From Microbacterium pumilum (GTDB lineage: Bacteria; Actinomycetota; Actinomycetes; Actinomycetales; Microbacteriaceae), in contig NZ_BAAAOH010000001.1 in the NCBI RefSeq assembly GCF_039530225.1, forward strand, positions 2,232,001-2,296,000: a DNA stretch of 64,000 nucleotides, read 5' to 3'. The translations under genes and the position numbers were made by a program. Under the pieces are notes generated by a model. The model was not told where the DNA came from, did no database searches, and worked only from the letters and a program-made list of their open reading frames with translations. How positions within the stretch are numbered: position 1 is the first letter of the stretch; every line of letters begins with the position of its first letter. This document shows positions 25,412 through 38,903 of the stretch, one piece after another.

Positions 25412-26098
25412 ATGTCCCCGATCTTCGACTGCCGTGATGAGGCGCAGCTTCTCACGGGCATGCGCCAGGCTCGCCAGGCCATCGGCAAGGGCGAACTCGT
25501 CGTCCTTCCCACCGACACCGTCTACGGCATCGCAGCGGACGCGTTCGATCCTCGGGCGGTCACCAGGCTCCTCGAAGCGAAGGGTCGCGGCCGGCAGTCT
25601 CCGCCGCCGGTGCTCGTGGCAGGAATCACGACCCTGCGCGCACTCGTGGCCGAGGTGCCAGAGCCCGTCGAGCGGCTCGTCGAGGAGTTCTGGCCGGGCG
25701 GACTCACGATCGTGCTGCCGTCGCAGCCCTCTCTCACCTGGGATCTCGGCGAGACCCACGGCACCGTCGCGGTCCGCATGCCCGCGCACCGGATCGCCCT
25801 CGAGCTTCTCGAAGAGACGGGGCCGCTCGCGGTCTCGAGCGCGAACCTGACCGGTATGTCGCCGGCGATCGCCGCGGATGACGCGGAGGGCATGCTCGGC
25901 GAGTCGGTCGCGGTGTATCTCGACGCGGGTCCCTCCGACACCGGCATCGCGTCGACCATCATCGACGCGACGAGCCTGGTCGGCGGCTCCGACCCTGTCA
26001 TCCGTGTGCTGCGTGACGGCGCCGTCGACCGCGTGCAGCTGCGCGGCATCCTCGGCGACCTGCTCGAGCCGGACCCGCAGGAGTCGGACTCCGCGTGA
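25412..26098 (+). CDS. tsaC: L-threonylcarbamoyladenylate synthase (Sua5/YrdC/YwlC family)
   Basis: A 228-residue YrdC-fold protein that makes threonylcarbamoyl-AMP for the universal t6A37 modification of ANN-decoding tRNAs. The N-terminal [19 protein letters not shown] and [15 protein letters not shown] strands, the [13 protein letters not shown] motif and [14 protein letters not shown] are characteristic. It lacks the extra C-terminal SUA5 domain, so it is of the TsaC length. The stop overlaps the GTG of the next gene by four bases (GTGA). Confidence 0.93.
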   Translation: MSPIFDCRDEAQLLTGMRQARQAIGKGELVVLPTDTVYGIAADAFDPRAVTRLLEAKGRGRQSPPPVLVAGITTLRALVAEVPEPVERLVEEFWPGGLTIVLPSQPSLTWDLGETHGTVAVRMPAHRIALELLEETGPLAVSSANLTGMSPAIAADDAEGMLGESVAVYLDAGPSDTGIASTIIDATSLVGGSDPVIRVLRDGAVDRVQLRGILGDLLEPDPQESDSA

Positions 26099-27267
26099 AG
26101 CAATACGTCTTCACCATCCTCTTCACGGCGGCCATCACATTCGGGCTGTCGTGGGGCGTCTGGCGACTCAGCCTGAAGTACAAGCTGTACCCCGGCATCC
26201 GCGAGCGGGACGTCCACAAGACGCCGACACCCCGACTCGGCGGTGTCGCGATGTTCCTTGGGGTGACAGCCGCGTTCCTGGTGTCGTCGCAGAATCCCTT
26301 CTTCGCGATCGTCTGGGTGGACCCGATAGCGGTGTGGGCCATCCTGGGCGCGACGCTGCTGATCGTGCTGGTCGGCGTCGCCGACGACCTGTGGGACCTC
26401 GACTGGATGATCAAGCTCGGCGCCCAGTTCCTGGCGGCGGGGATCATCGCCTGGTTCGGGCAGCTGCAGATCTACTCGCTGCCCATCGGCGGCGTGGCGG
26501 TGGTCTCGAGCTGGGTGAGCTTCACCCTCACCGTGTTCTCGATCGTGGTCGTGATGAACGCCGTCAACTTCATCGACGGTCTGGACGGACTCGTCGCGGG
26601 CGTCTGTCTCATCGCCAACGTGATCTTCTTCGCGTACTCGTACCTGCTCGTGCGCGACCACGGCGCGAGCACGTACTTCAACCTGGCGTCGTTCATCGCG
26701 GCCGTGCTGATCGGGGCATGCATCGGCTTCCTGCCTCTGAACTGGAGTCCCGCCAAGCTGTTCATGGGCGATTCGGGCGCACTGATGCTCGGCCTTCTGA
26801 TGGCGACGTCTGCGATCGCGATCACCGGCATCCTCGATCCCGCCATCGTGGGCGACAACGACGAGTTCGGCCGTTCGCAGCTGCTGGGTGCCTTCATCCC
26901 CATCCTGCTGCCGGTCGTCATCGTGCTGCTGCCGCTCCTGGACTTCGGCCTCGCCGTCATCCGGCGGATGAGGGCGGGCAAGTCGCCGTTCTCACCCGAT
27001 CGCAAGCACCTGCATCACCGCATGCTCGACATGGGGCACTCGGATCGCGACGCGGTCCTGATCTTCTACGCGTGGACCACCATCGTGAGCATGTCCTTCC
27101 TGTTGATGTACATCGGCACGCAGTACCAGTGGCCAGGCGACTACATGCTCGGAGTGGCATTCGGCGTCGTGGGTGTCGCGGCATGCCTGGTCGTCACCCT
27201 CCTTCCCTCGCGTCGCGCCGCTGCGGCGCCGCCGAGCCTTCAGCCCACCAGAGAGGCCGTCGCATGA
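26095..27267 (+). CDS. WecA/MraY-like undecaprenyl-phosphate sugar-1-phosphate transferase
   Basis: Polytopic membrane enzyme of 390 residues with about eleven helices, transferring a GlcNAc-1-phosphate-like group from UDP-sugar to a polyprenyl phosphate. Conserved cytosolic residues are present: [12 protein letters not shown] (Asp-Asp), [24 protein letters not shown] and the HIHH-like [12 protein letters not shown]. WecA-like placement upstream of the atp operon is common in actinobacteria and differs from MraY in the dcw cluster. It initiates cell-envelope glycan synthesis; the precise sugar is not predictable. It couples to both neighbours through ATGA/GTGA overlaps. Confidence 0.9.
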   Translation: MKQYVFTILFTAAITFGLSWGVWRLSLKYKLYPGIRERDVHKTPTPRLGGVAMFLGVTAAFLVSSQNPFFAIVWVDPIAVWAILGATLLIVLVGVADDLWDLDWMIKLGAQFLAAGIIAWFGQLQIYSLPIGGVAVVSSWVSFTLTVFSIVVVMNAVNFIDGLDGLVAGVCLIANVIFFAYSYLLVRDHGASTYFNLASFIAAVLIGACIGFLPLNWSPAKLFMGDSGALMLGLLMATSAIAITGILDPAIVGDNDEFGRSQLLGAFIPILLPVVIVLLPLLDFGLAVIRRMRAGKSPFSPDRKHLHHRMLDMGHSDRDAVLIFYAWTTIVSMSFLLMYIGTQYQWPGDYMLGVAFGVVGVAACLVVTLLPSRRAAAAPPSLQPTREAVA

Positions 27268-27743
27268 CCTCCGCTCCATCGTCCAGTTCCGTCATCCTGC
27301 GTTCGACGCTCGTCTGGGGTGCCGTGATCACCGGCATCCTCGCCGTGCTCGGGGCGGTAATCGGCTTCCTCGTCGCCGGCGTCACCGGTCTTGCGAGCGC
27401 GCTCGTCGGCGTGCTGCTGGCGGGAGTCTTCCTCGGGATGACGGCACTCATCATCCTGATCGCCGGACGCCTTCCACCCGGACCCGCGCAGATCCCGACC
27501 TTCTTCGGCATCGTGCTCGGCGGATGGGTCGTCAAGCTCATCGTCTTCATCGTCGCGCTGGTCGTGCTGCGCGGGCAGCCCTGGATCGAGCCGTACGTCT
27601 TCTTCTTCTGCGTACTCGCGAGCGTCATCGCATCGCTGGTCGTGGACCTCGTCGTGATGGCGCGCGCCCGCGTCCCGTACGTCGGCGACGTCGACCTGCC
27701 GACGTCTGTGGATCCCTCCCCGGGAGACACCCCCGGTTCCTGA
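27264..27743 (+). CDS. AtpI-like membrane protein of the atp operon
   Basis: A 159-residue protein with four membrane helices positioned between the WecA-like gene and atpB, where atpI is found in many bacteria. Sequence similarity to AtpI is low, as usual; hydrophobic helices lie at about 11-37, 42-66, 77-98 and 107-132, followed by a charged C-terminus rich in Asp/Pro. AtpI-type proteins assist assembly of the c-ring or carry ions. The ATG start overlaps the upstream stop. Confidence 0.75.
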   Translation: MTSAPSSSSVILRSTLVWGAVITGILAVLGAVIGFLVAGVTGLASALVGVLLAGVFLGMTALIILIAGRLPPGPAQIPTFFGIVLGGWVVKLIVFIVALVVLRGQPWIEPYVFFFCVLASVIASLVVDLVVMARARVPYVGDVDLPTSVDPSPGDTPGS

Positions 27744-27881
27744 GGCTGGGAATTCCTTGATAGGGTTTAGACGTCGCCGAGACCGGGCGCGAACCGCCTG
27801 TGTGGCGGCATGCCCGGCCGGATGACGCTCGTGACCATCGTCGCCCCGGCTTAGACCGGTGCCCCGAAGCCGGAGCCTCCA

Positions 27882-28980
<1,099 letters not shown>

Positions 28981-29007
28981 CCCGGCTCGGACACCCAAGG
29001 AGTCTGA

Positions 29008-29556
29008 ATGCTGACCTCAACGGTCATCAGCGCAGCGGAAGAGAGCGTCAACCCGCTCATTCCGACCATTCCGGACCTGGTGTGGGGCACGCTCGCGTTC
29101 GTCATCGTTCTGGCCTTCTTCTTCTGGAAGATCCTTCCGGCCATGAACAAGGCGCTCGACGCGCGGCGTGAAGCCATCGAGGGCGGCATCCAGCGCGCCG
29201 AAGAGGCGCAGGCCAAGGCCACCGCCGCGCTCGAGGAGTACACCGCGAAGCTCGCAGAGGCCCGCGGCGAGGCCGGAACGATCCGCGACCAGGCGCGCGC
29301 CGATGGCGCGAAGATCGTCGCCGAGGCCAAGGAGACCGCTCAGGCCGAAGCCGCCCGCGTGACCGCGAACGCCCAGGCCCAGATCGAGGCGGAGCGCCAG
29401 TCAACGCTGGTGTCGCTGCGCAGCGAGGTGGGCACTCTCGCCCTCGACCTCGCCGGTGGCGTCATCGGAGAGTCGCTCACCGAAGACAAGCGTGCGCAGT
29501 CCGTCGTCGATCGGTTCCTCGCCGAACTCGAAGAGTCTGAGAAGGCCTCGAAGTAA
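29008..29556 (+). CDS. atpF: ATP synthase F0 subunit b
   Basis: Peripheral stalk protein of 182 residues: one membrane helix (residues about 27-46, WGTLAFVIVLAFFFWKILPAM) and a long coiled coil rich in Ala/Glu/Arg extending to the delta-binding C-terminus (FLAELEESEKASK). ATG 29008 has AAGGAG five bases upstream. The TAA stop overlaps the ATG of atpH by one base. Confidence 0.95.
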   Translation: MLTSTVISAAEESVNPLIPTIPDLVWGTLAFVIVLAFFFWKILPAMNKALDARREAIEGGIQRAEEAQAKATAALEEYTAKLAEARGEAGTIRDQARADGAKIVAEAKETAQAEAARVTANAQAQIEAERQSTLVSLRSEVGTLALDLAGGVIGESLTEDKRAQSVVDRFLAELEESEKASK

Positions 29557-30347
29557 TGGGCAGCGCGACCACCCAGGCTCTCTCCGCGACCACGGCGGCG
29601 CTGAATGCCGCCGGAGACGTCGACCTCGACACCGCCCGCGAGCTGTTCGCCGCGGCGCGGATCGTGGGGGACTCGTCGCACCTGAGCGGCGCGCTCGCCG
29701 ATCCTGCTGCGCCGGCCGCGGCTCGCACCCAGGTGGTGACGGCCGTCTTCGGCGGCACATTCTCCCCGACGACGGTTTCGCTCCTGACGACGGTCGCCGC
29801 GCAGCGCTGGTCGCGTTCGGGTGACCTCGTCGCGGTGATCGAAGAGACCGCCATCCGCGCAGCAGCGATCGCCGAGCCCGGCGTCGACATCGAGGGGGAG
29901 CTGTTCGAGGTGTCGCGGGTCGTCGCGAGCGATCCGCAACTGGAGCTCGCACTCGGCAGCCGTCTCGGCGACGCCTCGGTGAAGGGTGCGCTCGCAGACA
30001 AGCTCTTCGACGGCCGGGTGAGCCCCGCGACTTCGCTCATCGTGTCGTCGCTCGTTCAGCAGCCTCGCGACCGCCGCGTGCGCGAACTGCTCGCATCCGC
30101 GATGCGGACGGTGACCGACCAGCGCGGGCGCACGGTCGCCACCGTCACGACGGCCACGCCGCTCAGCTCAGCGCAGGTCGAGCGCCTGAGTGCGGCTCTC
30201 GGAAAGAAATACGGGCGGGATGTCGCGCTCAACGCGATCATCGACCCCTCGGTCGTCGGCGGCCTGCGGGTGCAGATCGCGGACGACATCATCGACGGCA
30301 GCATCTCCGGTCGTCTCGCCGACCTCCGCCAGAGGCTCGCCGGCTAA
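29556..30347 (+). CDS. atpH: ATP synthase F1 subunit delta
   Basis: Subunit of 263 residues linking the peripheral stalk to the alpha3-beta3 head. It is of the longer actinobacterial type with duplicated helical N-terminal region, and ends in the recognisable segment [36 protein letters not shown]. The start is joined to atpF through TAATG. About 68 bases separate it from atpA. Confidence 0.95.
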   Translation: MGSATTQALSATTAALNAAGDVDLDTARELFAAARIVGDSSHLSGALADPAAPAAARTQVVTAVFGGTFSPTTVSLLTTVAAQRWSRSGDLVAVIEETAIRAAAIAEPGVDIEGELFEVSRVVASDPQLELALGSRLGDASVKGALADKLFDGRVSPATSLIVSSLVQQPRDRRVRELLASAMRTVTDQRGRTVATVTTATPLSSAQVERLSAALGKKYGRDVALNAIIDPSVVGGLRVQIADDIIDGSISGRLADLRQRLAG

Positions 30348-30415
30348 TACGCTTCCGCCTCGCAGGCGGCGCGGGCACCACCCGCACACAGCTCTCATAC
30401 ACAAAGGGAACAGCA

Positions 30416-32053
30416 ATGGCAGAACTAACGATCAGCCCCGACGTCATCCGTGACGCGCTGAAGGACTTCGTCGCCGCCTACGAGCCCACCGGCGCCGCGG
30501 CGACCGAGGTCGGCACGGTCATCGACGCCGCCGACGGCATCGCGCACGTCGAGGGCCTGCCGGGCGTCATGGCGAACGAGCTCGTGTCGTTCGCGGACGG
30601 CACGCAGGGCCTGGCTCTCAACCTCGACGAGGACGAGATCGGCGTCGTCGTCCTCGGTGAGTTCTCCGGCATCGAGGCCGGCCAGCAGGTCACGCGCACC
30701 GGCGAGGTGCTCTCGGTGGCGGTCGGCGACGGCTACCTCGGCCGCGTCGTCGACCCCCTCGGCAACCCGATCGACGGTCTCGGCCCGGTCGCGACCGATG
30801 GTCGCCGCGCTCTCGAGCTGCAGGCCCCTGGCGTGATGTCGCGCAAGAGCGTGCACGAGCCCATGCAGACCGGCATCAAGGCGATCGATGCCATGATCCC
30901 GATCGGCCGCGGCCAGCGTCAGCTCATCATCGGCGACCGCCAGACCGGCAAGACCGCGATCGCCATCGACACGATCATCAACCAGAAGGCGAACTGGGAG
31001 TCCGGCGACACCGACAAGCAGGTGCGCTGCATCTACGTCGCCATCGGCCAGAAGGGCTCGACGATCGCGTCTGTCAAGGGCGCGCTCGAGGATGCCGGTG
31101 CGATGGAGTACACGACGATCGTCGCGGCTCCGGCATCCGACCCCGCAGGCTTCAAGTACCTCGCCCCCTACACCGGCTCGGCCATCGGCCAGCACTGGAT
31201 GTACGACGGCAAGCACGTCCTGATCATCTTCGACGACCTCACGAAGCAGGCCGAGGCGTACCGCGCCGTGTCGCTGCTGCTGCGTCGTCCGCCGGGCCGC
31301 GAGGCATACCCCGGTGACGTGTTCTACCTGCACTCCCGCCTGCTCGAGCGGTGCGCGAAGCTGTCGGACGAGCTCGGCGCCGGATCGATGACGGGCCTTC
31401 CGATCATCGAGACGAAGGCCAACGACGTCTCGGCGTACATCCCGACCAACGTCATCTCGATCACCGACGGCCAGATCTTCCTGCAGTCCGACCTGTTCAA
31501 CTCGAACCAGCGCCCCGCAGTGGACGTCGGCATCTCGGTGTCGCGCGTCGGCGGAGACGCACAGGTGAAGTCGATCAAGAAGGTCTCCGGAACACTCAAG
31601 CTCGAGCTCGCGCAGTACCGCTCACTCGAGGCGTTCGCGATGTTCGCGAGCGACCTGGATGCGGCATCCCGTCGTCAGCTCTCGCGCGGAGCCCGCCTGA
31701 CCGAGCTGCTCAAGCAGCCGCAGTACTCGCCGTACCCCGTCGAGGAGCAGGTCGTCTCGATCTGGGCCGGCACCAACGGCAAGCTCGACTCGATCGAGGT
31801 CGAAGACGTCCTGCCGTTCGAGCGCGAGCTGCTGGACTACCTGCGCCGCAACACCACGATCCTCGACACGCTCCGCGACACGAACGTCCTCGACGACGAC
31901 ACCGCCGCCGAGCTCGCGAAGAAGACCGATCAGTTCATCCTCGAGTTCCGATCCGGCAAGGGCCAGGCGATCGACAACCCGGGTCACGAGGAGCATGCGG
32001 CAGCGGATGCCGACGACGTGAACCAGGAGAAGATCGTCAAGGGTCGCCGCTAA
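30416..32053 (+). CDS. atpA: ATP synthase F1 subunit alpha
   Basis: Alpha subunit of 545 residues with the non-catalytic nucleotide site: P-loop [15 protein letters not shown] near residue 173-180, [12 protein letters not shown], and the arginine-finger region [20 protein letters not shown]. The C-terminus has an extra acidic tail ([22 protein letters not shown]) as in related actinobacteria. It sits between atpH and atpG. Confidence 0.97.
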   Translation: MAELTISPDVIRDALKDFVAAYEPTGAAATEVGTVIDAADGIAHVEGLPGVMANELVSFADGTQGLALNLDEDEIGVVVLGEFSGIEAGQQVTRTGEVLSVAVGDGYLGRVVDPLGNPIDGLGPVATDGRRALELQAPGVMSRKSVHEPMQTGIKAIDAMIPIGRGQRQLIIGDRQTGKTAIAIDTIINQKANWESGDTDKQVRCIYVAIGQKGSTIASVKGALEDAGAMEYTTIVAAPASDPAGFKYLAPYTGSAIGQHWMYDGKHVLIIFDDLTKQAEAYRAVSLLLRRPPGREAYPGDVFYLHSRLLERCAKLSDELGAGSMTGLPIIETKANDVSAYIPTNVISITDGQIFLQSDLFNSNQRPAVDVGISVSRVGGDAQVKSIKKVSGTLKLELAQYRSLEAFAMFASDLDAASRRQLSRGARLTELLKQPQYSPYPVEEQVVSIWAGTNGKLDSIEVEDVLPFERELLDYLRRNTTILDTLRDTNVLDDDTAAELAKKTDQFILEFRSGKGQAIDNPGHEEHAAADADDVNQEKIVKGRR

Positions 32054-32076
32054 GGCGAAACCGGACAACACAAACC

Positions 32077-34453
<2,377 letters not shown>

Positions 34454-34454
34454 C

Positions 34455-34715
34455 ATGCCGCTCAAGGTGAGCCTGGTCTCCGCTGACGCAGAGATCTGGA
34501 CGGGTGAGGCGTCGATCGTCGTCGCCAAGACCGTCATCGGCGAGATCGGCCTCATGGCCGGTCACGAGCCCGTGCTCGGCATCCTCGCGGGCGGCGAAGT
34601 GCGCATCACAGAGACCAGCGGCTCCAAGATCATCGTGAACGCGCAGGACGGGTTCCTCTCGATGGAGGGTGACGACGTGACGATCGTGGCGGGCAACGCG
34701 GCGATCATCTCCTGA
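34455..34715 (+). CDS. atpC: ATP synthase F1 subunit epsilon, short form
   Basis: An 86-residue epsilon subunit that consists of only the N-terminal beta-sandwich (MPLKVSLVSADAEIWTGEASIVVAKTVIGEIGLMAGHEPVLGIL). The C-terminal helical hairpin used for autoinhibition in longer epsilons is absent, as is usual for several actinobacteria. It is the last gene of the operon; no strong intrinsic terminator was found after it. Confidence 0.94.
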   Translation: MPLKVSLVSADAEIWTGEASIVVAKTVIGEIGLMAGHEPVLGILAGGEVRITETSGSKIIVNAQDGFLSMEGDDVTIVAGNAAIIS

Positions 34716-34788
34716 CGCTTCCCCGTCCGCGCCGCCCCGTCGCCTCCGCGGCCGGGCGGTGCCGCGTTTCCCCCGCCGAGCCACTGTC

Positions 34789-35538
34789 ATGCTGATCCTG
34801 ATCCCACCCTCCGAGACCAAGCGCGCGGGCGGTCGGCTTCGTCCCCTCGACGTAGCGAGGCTGGCTCTGCCCTCGCTCACCGTCCAGCGCGAAGCGGTCG
34901 TCGACGCACTCGTCTCGCTCGCGGCGGACGAGGACGAGGCCGCGCGTGTGCTGCGACTCAGCGCCTCGCAGCGTGCCGAGATCGCCGCCAACGCCCAGCT
35001 GCGGACCGCTCCGACGATGGCGGCCATCGACCGTTACACCGGAGTCCTCTACGACGCGCTGGACGCGGCATCCTTCTCGCCCGCAGCGCGGGCATGGGCC
35101 GGCCGGCACGTGCTCATCCACTCGGCACCGTTGGGCCCGGTCGCGGCACTGGATGCGATTCCCGCCTACCGGCTCGGCGCGTCCGCGTCACTGCCCGCGC
35201 TGCCGCCACTGACCCGCGTGTGGGGGCATGCCGTGACAGGAGCGCTGGCGGGAGCATCGCCGACCTTCGTGCTCGACATGCGCTCAGAGGCATACGCGGC
35301 GCTCGGGCCTGTTCCCGCGAGCGTGCCCGCGGTGTACCTCCGGATCGTCGAGGAGCGCGATGGGGGAGCGGTTCGCGCCCTGAACCACTTCAACAAGCAC
35401 GCCAAGGGCGCGCTGGTGCGGCGGCTCGCGCACGACCGTCCGCGCGTCTCGTCGCTCGCTGGGTTCGTGAGATGGGCGGATGCCGCGGGCATCCGCGTCC
35501 GCGAAGGGGCACCGGGAGAGCTTCAGCTCTTCGTCTGA
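34789..35538 (+). CDS. yaaA: YaaA (DUF328) family peroxide-stress protein
   Basis: A 249-residue member of the YaaA/DUF328 family. The N-terminal MLILIPPSETKRAGG, the central YTGVLYDALD and the C-terminal RALNHFNKHAKGALVRRLAHDRP are the conserved segments. In E. coli YaaA limits intracellular iron and DNA damage under hydrogen peroxide. The ATG at 34789 is 73 bases after atpC, and no clear Shine-Dalgarno sequence is seen. Probably a separate unit. Confidence 0.87.
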   Translation: MLILIPPSETKRAGGRLRPLDVARLALPSLTVQREAVVDALVSLAADEDEAARVLRLSASQRAEIAANAQLRTAPTMAAIDRYTGVLYDALDAASFSPAARAWAGRHVLIHSAPLGPVAALDAIPAYRLGASASLPALPPLTRVWGHAVTGALAGASPTFVLDMRSEAYAALGPVPASVPAVYLRIVEERDGGAVRALNHFNKHAKGALVRRLAHDRPRVSSLAGFVRWADAAGIRVREGAPGELQLFV

Positions 35539-35546
35539 CGCACCGG

Positions 35547-35565
35547 TCCTGAGCCTGTCGAAGGG
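35547..35565 (+). repeat. CCTGAGC(T/C)TGTCGAAGG repeat
   Basis: TCCTGAGCCTGTCGAAGGG matches the copies at 16702 and 21082. It sits in the 43-base gap between the convergent yaaA and DUF4282 genes, a typical intergenic location. Confidence 0.7.
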
Positions 35566-35581
35566 TCGATGCCGTGCGGTG

Positions 35582-36073
35582 TCAGTGCCTGGTGTGCTGG
35601 GCCGTGCGCTCGGTGTTCTCGGCGATCGCGATGAGCGCGACGACGGCCTCGATGACGAACCTCAGGATGATGACGCTGATGAAGGTCACCAGTGGAACCA
35701 GGATGAGCGTGGCGACGATGAGACTGATGCCCGCCCCGACATTGAGCCCCAGCAGACCGATGCCGTTGAACAGGCCGCTGGCGAGGTAGACGATGAAGCC
35801 GATCGCGATCGCGATCAACCCGACGATGTAGAAGACGCTCGCGAGACGCCGAGTGATGAAGGTGCGGAACGAGACGTCGAAGAGCGCCGAGAAGAAGCCG
35901 CGCCCGATGTCGTCGACCTGACCGCCCAGGGTGCTCGGCACCCCGGTGTCGTCCGGATCGGCCGCCGGGTCATAGGCGGGAGCCGTCGCTTCGGCGGGGG
36001 TCTGCGGTGCGCGGGCGGCTTCGGCTGCCGGCTGCTCGGGAAGCGGGGGGACGGGGGGAGTCGCGCTGCTCAT
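35582..36073 (-). CDS. DUF4282 domain membrane protein
   Basis: A 163-residue protein: Pro/Ala-rich cytosolic N-terminus (about 1-62), then a DUF4282 region with two helices (FYIVGLIAIAIGFIVYLASGLF and ISLIVATLILVPLVTFISVIILRFVIEAVVALIAIAENT). The Arg-rich segment FRTFITRRLASVFY precedes helix one. The function of the domain is unknown. It is divergent from the DUF5684-type membrane gene at 36247. Confidence 0.78.
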   Translation of the reverse strand: MSSATPPVPPLPEQPAAEAARAPQTPAEATAPAYDPAADPDDTGVPSTLGGQVDDIGRGFFSALFDVSFRTFITRRLASVFYIVGLIAIAIGFIVYLASGLFNGIGLLGLNVGAGISLIVATLILVPLVTFISVIILRFVIEAVVALIAIAENTERTAQHTRH

Positions 36074-36246
36074 GTTCGGTGGTGCCTTCCGGATGATCGA
36101 TCGGTGGACAGTCGATTGCGCCAGGCTATCGACACTCGCCGCTGTGCGTGCCTCCTGCGGCGGAGAACGTCCTCTCGCTACGATGAGGGGCGCGGGCCCT
36201 GTGTGGGACCGGTTCGAGAAACCCGATGACAACGAATGGGGCTCTT

Positions 36247-37146
36247 ATGGATTACGACGACGGCAGCGGATACGGAGCGATGCTGGCCTTCTGGCTGCTC
36301 CTGGCTCCGCTCATCCTCCTTTTCGCCTTGGCCGGATACATCATCGGCTCTTGGTTCCTCATGAAGGTGTTCGAAAAGGCCGGGGTCGAAGGCAAGTGGC
36401 GGGCGTGGGTGCCGGTGTACAACACCCTGATCTTCGTCAAGCTCGGCGACCTCAACCCGTGGTGGCTCCTGGTCCTGTGGGGTGCGAGCGCGGTCCTCGG
36501 CTGGGTGCCCGTCCTCGGCACGCTGATCGGCATCGCGACATTCCTCTACACCCTCCTTGCGGCATGGCGAGTCGGCCTGAAGCTGCAGAAGGAGGCTGTC
36601 TGGCTGATCCTGTACTTCTTCCTCGCCATCGTGTGGCTCGGAATCAACGCGTTCGACAAGTCGCGCTGGAACACCGCGATCCCCGCCGCTCCGTGGGCCG
36701 GAAACTTCCTCGCCGACAGCACGAAGTGGTCGGGCATCCCCAGTCAGGTACCGGCAGGCGGCTTCCCCGCGAACCCTGTCGCCGGCCCCGGCTATGCGGC
36801 GCCGGCCGGATATCAGCCGCCGGCGGCGCCGGCCGGCTACGCCCCGCCGCCCGCTCCGCCGGCAGGTTACGAGCCGCCGCCGGCGACCCCGCCCACCGCG
36901 ACTCCGCCTGCTCCTCCGGCGGGCTACGAGCCGCCGCCCGCGGCGGCACCGCCGGCAGCCGCCCCGCCTGCCGGTTACGAGCCGCCTCCGGCCGCGACCC
37001 CGCCCACGGCGACCCCGCCCCCGGCCGCAGCCGAGCCGCCCGCCGCGCCCGTGCCTCCGGTGGCTCCTGAGCCGCCGGCCGCGACTGAGCCGCCGCCTGC
37101 GACCGAGCCGCCCGCGACCGAGCCGCCCGCAGCTCCCAAGCCGTAG
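36247..37146 (+). CDS. Multi-pass membrane protein with Pro-rich repeated tail (DUF5684-like)
   Basis: A 299-residue protein with about four helices in residues 1-140, including WRAWVPVYNTLIFVKLGDLNPWWLL, which resembles the DUF5684 family. The last ~120 residues form a disordered tail of PPAGYEPPPA-type repeats rich in Pro/Ala with periodic Gly-Tyr-Glu. ATG 36247 has GGGG six bases upstream; ATG 36226 is an in-frame alternative. The minus-strand Gly-rich frame opposite is a mirror of these repeats. Function unknown. Confidence 0.78.
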   Translation: MDYDDGSGYGAMLAFWLLLAPLILLFALAGYIIGSWFLMKVFEKAGVEGKWRAWVPVYNTLIFVKLGDLNPWWLLVLWGASAVLGWVPVLGTLIGIATFLYTLLAAWRVGLKLQKEAVWLILYFFLAIVWLGINAFDKSRWNTAIPAAPWAGNFLADSTKWSGIPSQVPAGGFPANPVAGPGYAAPAGYQPPAAPAGYAPPPAPPAGYEPPPATPPTATPPAPPAGYEPPPAAAPPAAAPPAGYEPPPAATPPTATPPPAAAEPPAAPVPPVAPEPPAATEPPPATEPPATEPPAAPKP

Positions 37147-37154
37147 CGCGCCAC

Positions 37155-37194
37155 CGCCGACCCCTCGCCAAGCGGCGGGGGGTCGGCGTCGTTC
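37155..37194 (+). terminator. GC-rich hairpin terminator
   Basis: CGCCGACCCC (37155-37164) pairs perfectly with GGGGTCGGCG (37179-37188) just after the stop of the Pro-rich membrane protein. It is followed by TCGTTCC, so the T-tract is weak. Confidence 0.55.
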
Positions 37195-37228
37195 CCGGGG
37201 AGCCCTGCGCCGGGATACCGTGGATCCC

Positions 37229-38221
37229 ATGACTTCCCCCGTACCCCTGCGCCGCGTCGGCGCATCCGGACTCCTCGTGTCGGCCGTCGGTCTCGGCTGC
37301 AACAACTTCGGTCGCGAAGGGACGCGGAGCGAGACGATCGACGGCACTCGCGCGGTGCTCGACGCGGCGATCGATGCAGGCGTCACCTTCCTGGACACCG
37401 CGGACATGTACGGCAAGGATGCCGGGCTCTCCGAGACCTTGATGGGTCAGGCGCTCCAGGGCAGGCGCGATCAGGTGACCCTCGCGACGAAGTTCGGCCA
37501 CTTCGGACGCGACATCGGCTATCCGCCGTCCGGCGCCAAGGCATCCCGCAGCTATGTGCGACGCGCTGTCGAAGGATCCCTCAGCCGCCTGCAGACGGAG
37601 TGGATCGATCTGTACCAGCTCCACACGCCCGACCCGCAGACCCCCATTGAAGAGACCCTGGACGTCCTGGGCGACCTCGTCCGCGAGGGCAAGGTGCGCT
37701 ACATCGGGCACTCGAATCTCGCAGGCTGGCAGATCGCGGAGGCCCACTACGTCGCGGCCGAGCGTGCCGGCATCCCTTTCGTGTCTGCGCAGAACCACTA
37801 CAGCCTGCTCGCGCGCGCCGCCGAGCGCGAGGTGCTGCCGGCCGTCCGACGGTTCGGCTTGGGCTTCTTCCCGTACTTCCCCCTCCAGAACGGGCTGTTG
37901 ACCGGGAAGTTCTCGCGAGACCACGCCCCGAAGGACTCCCGGATCATGCGGCAGCGTCAGCACGTGTGGCAGGAGGCGCCCTGGGATGCTCTGGAACGGT
38001 TCCAGGAGTTCTGCGACGAGCGGGGCATCACGATGCTGGAGGCGACGTTCGGCTGGCTGCTCGCGCGTCCCGCGCTGTCGAGCGTGATCGCGGGGGCGAC
38101 CAGCCCGGAGCAAGTGCACGCGAATGCCGCCGCGGCCAGCGCGTGGGCGCCGACATCGGCCGACCTCGCCGAGATCGACGCGCTCTTCCCGCTGCCCGAG
38201 GATCCTGGCGCGAAGGTCTGA
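37229..38221 (+). CDS. Aldo/keto reductase
   Basis: TIM-barrel NADPH-dependent oxidoreductase of 330 residues. Catalytic Asp and Tyr are in FLDTADMYGKDAG, Lys in TLATKFGH, and His in YQLHTPDP; the substrate/cofactor region IGHSNLAGWQI and the C-terminal SSVIAGATSPEQVHANA are typical of the AKR11/12-like group. ATG 37229 lacks a strong Shine-Dalgarno sequence. It stands between a terminator and a TetR gene. Substrate not predictable. Confidence 0.92.
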   Translation: MTSPVPLRRVGASGLLVSAVGLGCNNFGREGTRSETIDGTRAVLDAAIDAGVTFLDTADMYGKDAGLSETLMGQALQGRRDQVTLATKFGHFGRDIGYPPSGAKASRSYVRRAVEGSLSRLQTEWIDLYQLHTPDPQTPIEETLDVLGDLVREGKVRYIGHSNLAGWQIAEAHYVAAERAGIPFVSAQNHYSLLARAAEREVLPAVRRFGLGFFPYFPLQNGLLTGKFSRDHAPKDSRIMRQRQHVWQEAPWDALERFQEFCDERGITMLEATFGWLLARPALSSVIAGATSPEQVHANAAAASAWAPTSADLAEIDALFPLPEDPGAKV

Positions 38222-38257
38222 GCCGTTCGCCCTGGGCGTACCGGATGACGATGCGGA

Positions 38258-38280
38258 GTGAGTGCTCACTCACTTAGACT
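38258..38280 (+). promoter_or_regulatory. TetR operator overlapping leaderless promoter
   Basis: GTGAGTG-CT-CACTCAC (38258-38273) is a perfect palindrome around two central bases, immediately followed by TAGACT (38275-38280), six bases before GTG 38287. A repressor bound there would block the polymerase, so the TetR protein encoded next is probably autoregulated and the ABC genes behind it are repressed too. Confidence 0.75.
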
Positions 38281-38286
38281 TCCGAG

Positions 38287-38901
38287 GTGATCGAAGCCGA
38301 AACCGTCGACGAGACTCCGCTGGCCCGCCAGCGCGCACAGCCCATGACCCCCGACGACCGGAGGGCCATGATCGCCGCGCAGGCGATTCCGCTGTTCATC
38401 GAGTTCGGCAGCTCACTGACCACCCGTCAGCTCGCCGAGCACCTCGGCATCGCCGAAGGCACGATCTTCCGGGCGTTCGGCGATAAGGACGCGCTCGTGC
38501 GTGCCTCGGTGCGTGCCTTCTTCGACCGCGCCGAGGCTCAGCTGTCGACGGGGATCGTCGACCCCTCGCTTCCCCTCGAGATGAAGGTCGCCCATTTCGT
38601 CCGCGGTGCCCGCGACCATGCCAGGGGGGTCTTCGCGATGCTGTCCCTGCTCGATCGCAGCGAGGCGGGCGAATACATCTCCCGTGCCCGCTCGGGTGCG
38701 TTCGAGGCAGCGATCGCCGACGCCTTCGCACCGGATGCCGCGGCCCTCGCCGTTCCGCCCGAGCAGGTCGGAGTGCTCCTGCGGATCGCCGTGATCGCGG
38801 CATCCGTCCCGTCTCACAATCAGCAGCCACGGCTGGACGATGACGAGATCGTCCAGTTCATCCTCTACGGCATCGCGGGTCGGCCCCGCGGAAAGGACTG
38901 A
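38287..38901 (+). CDS. TetR/AcrR family transcriptional regulator
   Basis: A 204-residue repressor. The helix-turn-helix is in LTTRQLAEHLGIAEGTIFRAFGDKDALVRASVRAF (residues about 42-76); the C-terminal ligand-binding domain is helical and diverse. The GTG start coincides with the predicted transcript 5' end. The stop is two bases upstream of the ABC transporter start, so it controls and is cotranscribed with the exporter. The ligand is presumably a substrate or a related toxic compound. Confidence 0.92.
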   Translation: MIEAETVDETPLARQRAQPMTPDDRRAMIAAQAIPLFIEFGSSLTTRQLAEHLGIAEGTIFRAFGDKDALVRASVRAFFDRAEAQLSTGIVDPSLPLEMKVAHFVRGARDHARGVFAMLSLLDRSEAGEYISRARSGAFEAAIADAFAPDAAALAVPPEQVGVLLRIAVIAASVPSHNQQPRLDDDEIVQFILYGIAGRPRGKD

Positions 38902-38903
38902 CC

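Noticed and set aside
36178..37416. Glycine-rich PE/PPE-like protein on the minus strand
   Set aside because: It mirrors the Pro-rich tail codons of the plus-strand membrane protein, which has start, Shine-Dalgarno and helices.
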